The notes: generated from the sequence alone by a model not told the origin. DNA of 34,903 bases from Stutzerimonas stutzeri (GCF_024448935.1 NZ_JAMOIE010000052.1:1-34903); one strand, 5' to 3'. Positions 1 through 6,302 are shown, counted from the stretch's first letter. Translations and numbers: made by a program.

Positions 1-355
1 CCGCCGTGACGCCCTGCCGGCCGCGCCGCAGCTCGAGGCACTGCGGCAGCCGGCGCGGCTGCTCCTTGAGCCGCTCGAGCCCCTGCATCTCACCGCGCGC
101 CTCGAGCTCATCGGCACCGAACAGCTGGCCGGGATTGAAACAGCGGCACATGTTGCGTTCGACACCCGCCCGCCGCTCGCCGCCGCGCGCAGGGCGGCCC
201 CGCAGGCCGCCGCCAGCAACACCTACACCATCACCGTCAACGCCGCCCCCGGGCAGGACGCCAACGCCATCGCCCGCGCCGTGGCGGCCGAGCTGGACCG
301 CCGCGAGCAGGCCCAGGGCGCCCGTGCGCGCTCGTCCCTTTTTGACCAGGAGTAA
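1..355 (+). CDS. Phage tail tape measure protein (P2 gpT-like), C-terminal fragment
   Basis: This is the last 117 codons of a protein whose start lies left of the window; the reading frame begins at base 2 and ends with TAA at 353-355. The end is alanine- and arginine-rich, with a segment reading YTITVNAAPGQDANAIARAV followed by an ELDRREQ helix and a final SLFDQE. That is the typical C-terminus of tape measure proteins in P2-like Pseudomonas prophages, which set tail length and help eject DNA. The assignment leans on the U and D tail genes that follow directly, 6 bases downstream. The visible part has no enzymatic domain. Confidence 0.75.
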   Translation, partial: RRDALPAAPQLEALRQPARLLLEPLEPLHLTARLELIGTEQLAGIETAAHVAFDTRPPLAAARRAAPQAAASNTYTITVNAAPGQDANAIARAVAAELDRREQAQGARARSSLFDQE

Positions 356-361
356 ACCGCC

Positions 362-802
362 ATGATGATGGCCCTCGGCATGTTCATCTTTTCGCTGGAG
401 ACCCTGGCCTACCAGGAATTCCAGCGCCAGACCGAATGGCGCCACGGCTCCACCAGCCGCATCGGCACCAACCCGGCGCGCCAGTACATGGGCCGTGGCG
501 ATGACAGCATCACCCTGCCGGGCGTCCTGCTGCCGGGGCTGGCCGGCAGCCAACTGAGCCTCGATGCCCTGCGCACCATGGCCGACACCGGCAAGGCCTG
601 GCCGCTGGTGGAGGGCACCGGGAAAATCTACGGCACCTGGATCATCGAGAGCCTCAGCGAGACGCGCACGCTGTTCTTCCGCGACGGGCAGGCCAGGCGC
701 ATCGAGTTCACGCTGCTGCTCAAGCGCCTCGATGACGGCCGCGTGGATCTGCTCGGCAGCGCCATCAGCGCGGGCGGCAACATCCTGCGGGGGCTGCTGT
801 GA
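362..802 (+). CDS. Phage tail protein gpU (P2-like)
   Basis: This 146-residue protein matches the GpU family, the tail-completion/terminator protein that caps the tail tube in P2-like myophages. Recognisable segments are MFIFSLETLAYQEFQRQTEW near the N-terminus, GRGDDSITLPG around residue 45 and a final half with WIIESLSETRT and FTLLLKRL. The length is usual for the family. An AGGAG sits about nine bases before the first of three consecutive ATG codons; the second or third ATG could also be used. Its stop overlaps the GTG start of the next gene, as expected in the late tail operon T-U-D. Confidence 0.93.
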   Translation: MMMALGMFIFSLETLAYQEFQRQTEWRHGSTSRIGTNPARQYMGRGDDSITLPGVLLPGLAGSQLSLDALRTMADTGKAWPLVEGTGKIYGTWIIESLSETRTLFFRDGQARRIEFTLLLKRLDDGRVDLLGSAISAGGNILRGLL

Positions 803-2034
803 TCGATACGCTCATCAACCAGGCCGCGGCGCGCTACCGCGAGGCCACCGCCTACCCGCAGCCGATCTGCCGCGTGGTGGTCAACGGGCAGGACATCACC
901 AACGCCATCGAGCAACGCCTGATCAGCATCGAACTCACCGACAACCGCGGCATCGAGGCCGACCAGCTCACCCTCACGCTCAGCGACCATGACGGCCTGC
1001 TGGCCATCCCACCCCGGGGCGCCACCGTCGGCCTGTGGCTCGGCTGGAGTGACACCGGCCTGGTGAGCAAGGGCACCTACACCGTGGACGAAACCGAGCA
1101 CAGCGGCGCGCCGGACGTGCTCAGCATCCGCGCCCGCAGCGCCGACCTGCGCGAGGGGCTCAAGGCCAAAAAAGAGCGCAGCTGGACCGGCCAGACCCTC
1201 GGCGCCATCATCCAGACCGTGGCCGCCGCCTACGGGCTGAGCCCGGTCATCAGCGCCGCGCTGTCGGCCATCGAGCTCGCCCAGGTCGACCAGGCCAACG
1301 AATCAGACGCCAACCTGCTGACCCGCCTGGGCGAACAGTTCGACGCCATCGCGGCGATCAAGGCCGGCCGGCTGCTGTTCATGCCCGCCGGTAAAAGCCT
1401 CACCGCCAGCGGCGCCGCGCTGCCGCACATCACGCTCACCCGCGCCGATGGCGATGGCCACCGCTTCTTGCAGGCCGATCGCAACAGCTACTCAGGCGCC
1501 CGCGCCTACTATTACGAGGTCAACAGCGCCGAGAAGAAGGAAGCCATCGCCGGCGGCGGCGACAACCTCAAGGACCTGCGCCACACCTACACCGACCAGG
1601 AGGCCGCCCTGCACGCCGCCCGCGCCGAGTGGAGCCGCCTGCAGCGCGGCGCCGCCACGCTCAGCTACACCCTGGCCCGCGGCCGGCCGGACCTGATCCC
1701 CGAGCTCACCTACAGCCTCACCGGCATCAAGGGCGAGATCGCCGCCATCGTCTGGCTCGGCGCCAACGTGTACCAGCGGTTCACGCCGGACGCCTACACC
1801 ACCGAGCTCGAACTGGAATCGAAACTGCCGGACGCCGATTACGTGGCCGAGCTGGCCGAGGCCGGGAGCTACACCGGCATCGTCGCCTGGTACCGCGACG
1901 AGAAGACCGGCCAACAGCACAAACTCACCGAGGGCGACCAGAGCAACCCCAAGCGGCTGCTGCACCTGTACGCCGAAAAGAGCAGCGCCCAGCGCGCCGT
2001 GGAGCGGGAATGGAAACGCCTACAGAACGCCTGA
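799..2034 (+). CDS. Phage late control protein gpD (baseplate hub, P2-like)
   Basis: This 411-residue protein belongs to the phage late control gene D family (gp27-like hub that holds the tail spike and opens the tail tube). The N-terminal half has the typical ELTDNRGIEADQLTLTLSDH and LGWSDTGLVSKGTYTVDE stretches. The middle has the segment LARGRPDLIPE, and the C-terminus ends in the charged VEREWKRLQNA. It starts with GTG at 799, inside the GTGA that also stops gpU, which implies translational coupling. Length and order (T-U-D) match P2. In P2 the gene is followed by ogr; here the Ogr-like gene lies 3.8 kb further on. Confidence 0.95.
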   Translation: MIDTLINQAAARYREATAYPQPICRVVVNGQDITNAIEQRLISIELTDNRGIEADQLTLTLSDHDGLLAIPPRGATVGLWLGWSDTGLVSKGTYTVDETEHSGAPDVLSIRARSADLREGLKAKKERSWTGQTLGAIIQTVAAAYGLSPVISAALSAIELAQVDQANESDANLLTRLGEQFDAIAAIKAGRLLFMPAGKSLTASGAALPHITLTRADGDGHRFLQADRNSYSGARAYYYEVNSAEKKEAIAGGGDNLKDLRHTYTDQEAALHAARAEWSRLQRGAATLSYTLARGRPDLIPELTYSLTGIKGEIAAIVWLGANVYQRFTPDAYTTELELESKLPDADYVAELAEAGSYTGIVAWYRDEKTGQQHKLTEGDQSNPKRLLHLYAEKSSAQRAVEREWKRLQNA

Positions 2035-2132
2035 GCGAGCCAGCCCCCGCGCTGGCAGAGCCACAGCGCTCGGCCTGGGAGCTGATCGACGAAGAGTGGG
2101 AAGGGCGCGACACCGCGCCCATGTGCATGTGA
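2010..2132 (+). CDS. Small phage protein of unknown function (40 aa)
   Basis: This short ORF begins with ATG inside the last codons of gpD (25-base overlap) and ends in TGA at 2130-2132. It encodes an acidic, proline- and alanine-rich peptide with the helix-like segment SAWELIDEEWEGRD and the ending TAPMCM. The sequence AGCGGGA precedes the ATG and is only a weak ribosome binding site. I do not recognise a family. Small ORFs are common at this position after gene D, but this could also be chance read-through. It is supported mainly by tight coupling to gpD. Confidence 0.4.
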   Translation: METPTERLSEPAPALAEPQRSAWELIDEEWEGRDTAPMCM

Positions 2133-2155
2133 ACGAGTGCACTATCTGGCCGTCT

Positions 2156-2161
2156 TATATT
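2156..2161 (+). promoter_or_regulatory. Possible -10 element for higBA
   Basis: TATATT at 2156-2161 lies 35 bases before the higB ATG, in the only gap between the tail operon and the toxin-antitoxin pair. I see no convincing -35, so this is a weak call. Confidence 0.25.
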
Positions 2162-2195
2162 GCGCGGCGTGACGTGCTGCATCACACTGGCGCCC

Positions 2196-2474
2196 ATGAT
2201 CATCAGCTTCCAGCACAAAGGCCTGCGCGTCTTCTACGAAACGGGCTCGACCAAGGGGATCCGTGCCGATCACCACAAGCGCCTGAGCCGCATGCTGGGC
2301 TTCATGGACCGAGCCGCCGCGCCCGCTGACCTTGATATTCCAGGCTGGCGGCTGCACCCCCTCAAAGGGGAGTTGGCCGGGTTCTGGTCACTCACGGTCA
2401 GCGGTAACTGGCGCGTGATCTTCCGCTTCACTGGCCACGACATAGAGTTGGTCGATTATCTGGACTACCACTGA
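2196..2474 (+). CDS. higB: HigB-type RelE-superfamily toxin
   Basis: This 92-residue protein begins MIISFQHKGL and ends with a compact beta-sheet core typical of HigB (host inhibition of growth) toxins, ribosome-dependent mRNA interferases. Visible family markers are the RLSRMLGFMD helix, the WRLHPLKGELAGFWSLTVSG segment and NWRVIFRF, which carries the conserved arginines near the active site, then an acidic VDYLDYH tail. I chose the ATG at 2196 because HigB proteins begin there; an in-frame upstream start at 2160 would add 12 residues unlike the family. It is followed 16 bases later by higA, the usual toxin-first order. It is probably carried by the prophage for stabilisation or phage defence (inference). 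Confidence 0.9.
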   Translation: MIISFQHKGLRVFYETGSTKGIRADHHKRLSRMLGFMDRAAAPADLDIPGWRLHPLKGELAGFWSLTVSGNWRVIFRFTGHDIELVDYLDYH

Positions 2475-2490
2475 TCAGGAGGGAATTCCC

Positions 2491-2778
2491 ATGGTCATGT
2501 TCAACCCACCACATCCAGGCGAAACCCTGCTCGAAGACGTGCTCCCCGAGCTCGACCTCAGCATCGCCGAGCTGGCTCGCCGTTTGGGCTTCGCCCGCGA
2601 AACCCTGTCGCGCATCCTGCACGGCCATGCGCCGATCAGCCCGGACCTGGCCGTGCGGCTGGAGCTGGCCGGCATCGGCCAGGCCCGCACCTGGCTGGGC
2701 GTACAGGCCGACTATGACCTCTGGCAGGCGCAGCATCGCGCGCAGCCACCTATCGAACGCTTCGCGGCCTATGCCTAA
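2491..2778 (+). CDS. higA: HigA-type antitoxin, HTH XRE family
   Basis: This 95-residue DNA-binding protein starts MVMFNPPHPGETLLEDVLPE, the signature of the HigA/VapI antitoxin family. A five-helix XRE domain follows: LSIAELARRLGFARETLSRI is the helix-turn-helix at about residues 25-44, then HGHAPISPDLAVRL. The C-terminus has the common TWLGVQADYDLWQAQ segment. It neutralises HigB and normally represses the higBA promoter. A strong ribosome binding site (AGGAGG at 2477-2482) precedes the ATG. The gene sits 16 bases behind higB and ends just before a strong hairpin. Confidence 0.94.
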   Translation: MVMFNPPHPGETLLEDVLPELDLSIAELARRLGFARETLSRILHGHAPISPDLAVRLELAGIGQARTWLGVQADYDLWQAQHRAQPPIERFAAYA

Positions 2779-2787
2779 GCCACCCGG

Positions 2788-2815
2788 CAAGGCCCCGGCA
2801 TTGGCCGGGGCCTTG
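2788..2815 (+). terminator. Strong hairpin after higA, probable terminator
   Basis: CAAGGCCCCGG at 2788-2798 pairs perfectly with CCGGGGCCTTG at 2805-2815 around a six-base loop. There is no long T-tract after it on the plus strand. It may work as a terminator between higBA and the convergent leftward gene that ends at 2828. Confidence 0.6.
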
Positions 2816-2827
2816 CTGGTCACAGGC

Positions 2828-3178
2828 TTAGCGCGGGCGAGCCTCCGTAATGCAGCGAAAAAGGGCGAGGGCGGCGCTGTCACCGTCACGAAAACACCAG
2901 CAATGCTTTGTCTTTCCGGTGATGGCGCTCTCTACTTTCTTCGTCTGTATGAACGCCGGCGCCTCGCTCGCTCTCAATGCGCGACGCAGGTTGCTGTCGA
3001 TAGGTATTGCGGGGCTCTGTTGGGCCATCAGCGGCCCCACTTCACGTAAGCTGATTGCTAGCAATTCCGGCAGCAGGCTCCGGTACAGCGAGAGCTGATT
3101 ATGGTTCGCCATCAAGCGCTGGCCAGAATCCGAAACTGGAACAGCATCCGAAATCGGGTAATTTTGGTTAGCATCCAT
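2828..3178 (-). CDS. Unknown leftward phage protein (116 aa)
   Basis: I do not recognise this protein. It starts with ATG at 3178, preceded at about ten bases by an AGGCGG-like ribosome binding site. It is mixed in composition: a polar N-terminus, a helical middle around SLLPELLAISLREVG, a basic stretch with SNLRRALRA, and a basic C-terminus ending ALFRCITEARPR. Codons are ordinary for the host in the first 75 residues and less GC-rich than the tail genes. It runs in the same direction as the repressor gene upstream and may be cotranscribed or have its own promoter in the GGTAATTACC array. It could be a lysogenic-conversion or immunity gene (inference). Confidence 0.5.
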   Translation of the reverse strand: MDANQNYPISDAVPVSDSGQRLMANHNQLSLYRSLLPELLAISLREVGPLMAQQSPAIPIDSNLRRALRASEAPAFIQTKKVESAITGKTKHCWCFRDGDSAALALFRCITEARPR

Positions 3179-3283
3179 TCAAAACCGCCTGCAACCCGCA
3201 TAGCGCAAAGCCTGCGGCAATTATTCCAGAAGTAATTTTCGGGTAATTACCGGGTAATTACCGGGTAATTTCAGGTAATTAAA
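3156..3283. repeat. Helically phased GGTAATTACC operator array
   Basis: GGTAATT occurs at 3242, 3253, 3264 and 3274, with a related AAGTAATT at 3230 and a further GGGTAATT at 3156, inside the first codons of the leftward gene. The copies starting at 3242 and 3253 are complete palindromes (GGTAATTACC). Spacing is 11, 11 and 10 bases, about one helical turn, so bound proteins would line up on one face of the DNA. Such arrays are typical operators or iterons. The array lies 50-100 bases upstream of the leftward gene and just downstream of the repressor gene. The binding protein is not known from sequence. Confidence 0.75.
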
Positions 3284-3312
3284 TCGCGCCATCCGTTCCC
3301 GTTGGGAACACA

Positions 3313-3735
3313 TCATGCCAGCCTTTTGATATCGGCGACAACGGCCTCAAGCTCCTGGACGCGCTGCTCAAGCATTTTCAGCCGTTTCTTTTCCTCAGCA
3401 GCGCTCTGTATTTCCCGCTGGGCGTCTTCGTCCAGCGCTCGGTATAGCTCAAGGATGGCCTCTTCACGAGGGTTGGCTGGCTCGCCGCCTGCCGAAGGCG
3501 CGTGATCGCTTTCGGCGCGCATCATTGGACCTTTGCCGGTTAACAGCCAGTCGAGGCAAACACCATGTGTTTCGCTGAACTTTATGCATTCCCCATAAGG
3601 AACACTGTTCCGTTTGCGCCAGCCGGCTAGCGTCTGTCGATTCACAGGAAGCGCCCTTGCAAGGCCGCTGTCAGTGGTAACCCTGAGGAAGCGCATCATT
3701 CGTTCTAGCACTGCGTCTAGCGAATCTTTATTCAT
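3313..3735 (-). CDS. Phage CI-like repressor with coiled-coil tail
   Basis: This 140-residue protein has an N-terminal helix-turn-helix of the bacteriophage CI repressor type: SGLARALPVNRQTLAGWRKR at about residues 23-42, then SVPYGECIKFSETHGVCLDWLLTG, the hallmark of that family. The second half is acidic and forms a likely coiled coil (RALDEDAQREIQSAAEEKKR to LEQRVQELEAVVADIKRLA) for oligomerisation. There is no LexA-type serine peptidase domain, so SOS cleavage is not expected; release probably depends on the antirepressor downstream. I chose ATG at 3733-3735; a TTG at 3744 would add three residues. It is divergent from the early operon, like P2 C against cox. Confidence 0.88.
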   Translation of the reverse strand: MNKDSLDAVLERMMRFLRVTTDSGLARALPVNRQTLAGWRKRNSVPYGECIKFSETHGVCLDWLLTGKGPMMRAESDHAPSAGGEPANPREEAILELYRALDEDAQREIQSAAEEKKRLKMLEQRVQELEAVVADIKRLA

Positions 3736-3752
3736 TTCAGCCAAAAACCTTG

Positions 3753-3785
3753 TTGACTTATCTGATCCGCATAACTAATTTATGC
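3753..3785 (+). promoter_or_regulatory. Early promoter with overlapping operator
   Basis: TTGACT at 3753-3758 and TAATTT at 3776-3781 are separated by 17 bases, a good sigma-70 promoter driving the rightward early operon. A dyad of GCATAA (3769-3774), five bases and TTATGC (3780-3785) covers the -10 element. It is the likely binding site of the divergent repressor or of the Cox-like protein. Confidence 0.65.
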
Positions 3786-3824
3786 ACAACGCGAACAGAT
3801 TACCTAAACAAGGGACCGCGAACC

Positions 3825-4061
3825 ATGAACAAGCGTCAGATTCACGCGCGGCTGATCGAGCAGGGCCTCAACTTCCGCAAATTTGCCCTGGCTAACAACT
3901 ACGACCCACGCACCGTCACGCAAACGGTTGAGCGCTGGGCGGGCTCCGAGACGCTGCCAAGCGGGCGCATCGCCTTTTCCATCATGCGCGACCTCTCCGT
4001 GCAGCTCGGCGTCGAGCTGATTCCCGGGCTGCTCGCGCATCCCTTCGCCAAGGTCTGCTAA
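3825..4061 (+). CDS. Phage DNA-binding protein, BcepMu gp16-like (Cox-like role)
   Basis: This small basic protein (78 aa) starts MNKRQIHARLIEQGLNFRKF and has the diagnostic NNYDPRTVTQTVERWAG segment of the BcepMu gp16 family of phage-associated DNA-binding proteins, followed by a strand-helix ending in LGVELIPGLL. It is the first gene after the early promoter and is divergent from the repressor. By position it corresponds to Cox/Apl, which represses the repressor gene and directs excision (inference from place, not from motif). I chose the ATG at 3825; an open frame extends upstream to 3750 but would overlap the promoter. Confidence 0.8.
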   Translation: MNKRQIHARLIEQGLNFRKFALANNYDPRTVTQTVERWAGSETLPSGRIAFSIMRDLSVQLGVELIPGLLAHPFAKVC

Positions 4062-4096
4062 CCGTAATCGGCTTAATCCACAGGGAAAACTAGAAG

Positions 4097-4579
4097 ATGA
4101 AGCGCGAGATTCTGGACAGCCGCCGGCAAGTGATGCGGGCCGTGGTCGCCAGCTACCCCGGTGGCCGGGAATGCGCCGCGGCGCGCCTGGGCCTGCCGAT
4201 CAAGCGGTTTGACAACCAGCTGTACGAAACCAACGGTTGCCAGCCGCTCAGCGACGAGCAGTTGCACCAGCTGGAACAGGACGCCGGCACCGCCCATCTG
4301 CCGGACTACGTGACCGCGCTCTATGGCGGCGTGTTCGTACCGATCGCCAACCCGGACGAACTGGACAACATCGAGCTGTACAGCCGCTCGCTCCAGGCGA
4401 CCGCCAAGCGCGGCGTGGTGGACCAGATCATCGTCAATGCGCTGCAGGATGGTGCCATCGATGAGCGGGAAGTCGAAGCGATCCTGGCCGCGCACCGCAA
4501 GCACATCGCGGCACGCCATGAGGAAGTACAGGCGGTGATTCTGCTTCACACCAAGCGGCAACAAGGAGAGCAGCAATGA
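4097..4579 (+). CDS. YmfL-family / CII-like phage regulatory protein
   Basis: This 160-residue protein matches the YmfL/CP76 family of putative phage regulators. The N-terminal half has MRAVVASYPGGRECAAARLG, then LPIKRFDNQLYETNGCQPLS, a helix-turn-helix-like region, and HLPDYVTALYGGVFVPI. The second half is a helical extension with REVEAILAAHRKHIAARHEE, perhaps for oligomerisation. In related prophages it follows the cox-like gene and is thought to act in the lysis-lysogeny decision. Its start ATG at 4097 follows a weak binding site. Its last codons overlap the next ATG by four bases (ATGA), showing an operon. Confidence 0.85.
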   Translation: MKREILDSRRQVMRAVVASYPGGRECAAARLGLPIKRFDNQLYETNGCQPLSDEQLHQLEQDAGTAHLPDYVTALYGGVFVPIANPDELDNIELYSRSLQATAKRGVVDQIIVNALQDGAIDEREVEAILAAHRKHIAARHEEVQAVILLHTKRQQGEQQ

Positions 4580-5064
4580 GCCATCAATACATGCATATCA
4601 ACATCACCGGGCCGGCAGGTTCGGGCAAAACTGCGGCCATGCACATCATCGGGCATCACCTGCGGCAGTTGGGGTTCAACCTGGCCTGCTATGACGCGCC
4701 AGACTGTTGGGCAAATCAGGAGCCGCAGGCGGAGATTCTGTACGACACAACAAATTGGTTCAGCGACCGCGCCCCTCAGCAATGGCCAGTGCTAGTCACT
4801 GTGGAGGGCGGCGGCGTTGAGCAACTGCTCAAGGTCAGCGTTGGCCATCAGGCCTTTGCCGATGCGTATCGGCGAGTGGTCGCGGGCGGTACGCAGGCGC
4901 CGCAGGTACGTGAGGATGCCGTCGTTGTTGAGCGTATCGACGACGTAGTCGCAAGCCTTCGCGCCAGCCTTGACCTGGCCTTGCGCTATCAGCAGGCAAC
5001 CCATGGCGTAGGCGTTGCTGAGGGCGATGCCCACGGCGGCGCCGTGCTGCTCGATAAGCAGTAG
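4576..5064 (+). CDS. P-loop NTP-binding phage protein, C-terminal half doubtful
   Basis: The N-terminus carries a clear Walker A motif, GPAGSGKT at residues 12-19, after a beta strand (MHINIT). An ordinary alpha/beta stretch runs to about residue 75. It may be a small kinase or ATPase; no Walker B is evident. From about position 4800 the frame reads antisense to a leftward gene at 4792-5097, and its sequence there looks like a shadow (many Val, Gly, Gln). The protein may therefore be a truncated P-loop domain with a fortuitous tail. The start overlaps the stop of the YmfL-like gene, and AAGGAGAG precedes it, so the N-terminal part is surely translated. Confidence 0.65.
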   Translation: MSHQYMHINITGPAGSGKTAAMHIIGHHLRQLGFNLACYDAPDCWANQEPQAEILYDTTNWFSDRAPQQWPVLVTVEGGGVEQLLKVSVGHQAFADAYRRVVAGGTQAPQVREDAVVVERIDDVVASLRASLDLALRYQQATHGVGVAEGDAHGGAVLLDKQ

Positions 5065-5097
5065 ATGCAGGCGGTGGGAATCCACTTCATCGGTCAT
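4792..5097 (-). CDS. Unknown leftward protein inside the early operon (101 aa)
   Basis: I recognise no family. The ATG at 5095-5097 is preceded by AAAGGAGC, a very good ribosome binding site. Third codon positions are nearly all G or C, much more so than in the opposing plus frame. The protein has a helical hydrophobic centre (NAYAMGCLLIAQGQVKAGAK) and a basic segment YLRRLRTARDHSPIRI. It ends inside the P-loop ORF of the opposite strand. A leftward gene in a rightward early operon suggests a cargo (moron) gene expressed in the lysogen, or an antisense control element. Either this frame or the C-terminal half of the plus frame may be the untranslated one. Confidence 0.55.
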   Translation of the reverse strand: MTDEVDSHRLHLLLIEQHGAAVGIALSNAYAMGCLLIAQGQVKAGAKACDYVVDTLNNDGILTYLRRLRTARDHSPIRIGKGLMANADLEQLLNAAALHSD

Positions 5098-5129
5098 TGC
5101 GGGCGCTCCTTTGCGCTCAAGGGGAACAC

Positions 5130-5726
5130 ATGAATACCACAGGCCAATTAATCCCGGTGCTACAGGGCGAAATCGAAGGGCGAACGCAGCAGTTGTGCGA
5201 TGCGCGCGACCTTCATCAATTCATGCAGGTCGGGCGCGATTTTAGTAACTGGATTCGCTCCAGAATCGAACAATACGGCTTCGTTGAAGGCGAGGACTTT
5301 TCGCCGATTCTGGCGAATGGTTTTGGTGGTGAAAGTGATGTTTGCTCGCCGGATTTGGCGAGCAAAAACGAACGTCGCGGCGGGCATAACCGTGTCGATT
5401 ACCACATCACCCTGGACATGGCGAAGGAATTGGCCATGGTCGAGAACAACGACCAAGGCCGCCAGGTGCGCCGCTACTTCATTGCCATGGAGCGCCAGGC
5501 GCGTGAAAGCCGAGGCGCTTCGTACCTCAGCATGAACCACCAGCTGGCCATGCACCGGCAGATCCCCAAGCTGATCGCCCAGCTCAAGGCCGAAACCGTG
5601 CCAGCCATCCGCGCCACGCTGTATGCCCAGCTCACCCAGCACTGCCACCAGCTCGCCATCCCCGCGCCGGGCATGGAAAGCGTGGGCCGCAGCGTGCAGC
5701 CGAGCGGCGATCTGTTCGACCAGTAA
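5130..5726 (+). CDS. AntA/AntB-type phage antirepressor
   Basis: This 198-residue protein has the AntA/AntB domain in its first 120 residues. Typical segments are CDARDLHQFMQVGRDFSNWI, then YGFVEGEDF, and the highly conserved YHITLDMAKELAMVENN followed by RQVRRYFIAMER. The C-terminus is a helical region of unknown role ending in PSGDLFDQ. Antirepressors bind and inactivate phage repressors to trigger lytic growth, which fits with a repressor here that lacks a self-cleaving domain. An AAGGGGA precedes the ATG at 5130; an upstream in-frame start is less likely. About a dozen residues around SDVCSPDLASKN are encoded by a perfect hairpin inside the domain. Confidence 0.9.
   Translation: MNTTGQLIPVLQGEIEGRTQQLCDARDLHQFMQVGRDFSNWIRSRIEQYGFVEGEDFSPILANGFGGESDVCSPDLASKNERRGGHNRVDYHITLDMAKELAMVENNDQGRQVRRYFIAMERQARESRGASYLSMNHQLAMHRQIPKLIAQLKAETVPAIRATLYAQLTQHCHQLAIPAPGMESVGRSVQPSGDLFDQ
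5341..5366. repeat. Perfect 10-bp inverted repeat within the antirepressor gene
   Basis: TTTGCTCGCC at 5341-5350 and GGCGAGCAAA at 5357-5366 are exact reverse complements around the loop GGATTT. The hairpin would form in the antirepressor mRNA, in a stretch that looks like an insertion relative to usual AntA/AntB domains. No T-tract follows on the plus strand. Confidence 0.75.
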
Positions 5727-5824
5727 CGAGTACCTGTGCACGCATCGATGTGGGTTGGTGCGTGCGCAGAGGGATTAATCCCTAGGAAGGCCAGCCGCTG
5801 CCACGGCTGAGGGAAGGGGAAGCG

Positions 5825-6240
5825 ATGAGCGTTTACAAACTGGTTTGCCCGGCGTGTGGGGGCGGATGCGCATCCGTAACTCGGAGGGGCAAACACCGAT
5901 ATTCCGCACCATCTACGGCCATTGTCAGACCCTGGGCTGTGGGTTGCAGCTAGCGGGCTCGCAGAGCTGGGACTACCAGCTCAATACATCGGGCATGGAC
6001 ACGCCAAGGGTGGTGCTGCCGATGGCGCCGTCCGTGGCGAAAATGCAGGCATTGCGTGACAGCCGGCCTGCATCCGATCACCCCGATCTGTTCGATCAGC
6101 CACACATTTTCGAAGGGTCTTTCCCCTCGTCGAAAGCACTAAGACCATCCAACGCGCTACGTTTGAGGAACTGCGCGCGATCATGGATCACACAATCGGA
6201 GCCATCGGTGACGAGGCCGGGAACATCGCGACATTCGTGA
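5825..6240 (+). pseudogene. Ogr/Delta-like zinc-finger late activator, frameshifted
   Basis: Ogr/Delta proteins bind a zinc ion and activate late tail and capsid promoters in P2-like phages. The ATG at 5825, behind a GGGAAGGGGAAG ribosome binding site, begins MSVYKLVCPACGG with the first CxxC. In that frame translation ends at a TAG after 42 residues. The rest of the finger, RMRIRNSEGQ with the second pair (HCQTLGC, C-x4-C) and a long tail through PVVLPM-like and HPDLFDQ segments, lies in the -1 frame. Both halves join exactly if the G5 tract at 5858-5862 had six G. This means a deletion, a sequencing slip, or -1 ribosomal slippage. The C-terminal limit at 6240 is that of the open frame and may be too long. 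Confidence 0.7.
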
Positions 6241-6302
6241 GTTGGCGCGCAACCGCTCTGGGCGGCGTCAAGCCCAACCGAAAGGCGCGGCGCCGTGGCT
6301 GA
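6183..6302 (+). CDS. Small basic phage protein (39 aa or longer)
   Basis: From ATG at 6183 this ORF encodes a short protein (MDHTIGAIGDEAGNIATFVS and on) ending in the basic KPNRKARRRG. A GAGGA sits 13 bases upstream, a little far. The frame remains open and protein-like before the ATG (TIQRATFEELRAI), yet has no standard start back to a stop at 6057, so the true start may be lost or non-canonical. The stop overlaps the GTG start of the next small gene, which suggests coupling. The family is not recognised. Confidence 0.45.
   Translation: MDHTIGAIGDEAGNIATFVSWRATALGGVKPNRKARRRG

Noticed and set aside
2627..3098. Plus-strand open frames overlapping higA and the gap after it
   Set aside because: They run through the terminator-like hairpin and lie opposite a better minus-strand frame.
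3230..3283. Possible CRISPR array
   Set aside because: The repeats are 10-11 bases and adjoin with no spacers; this is an operator array.
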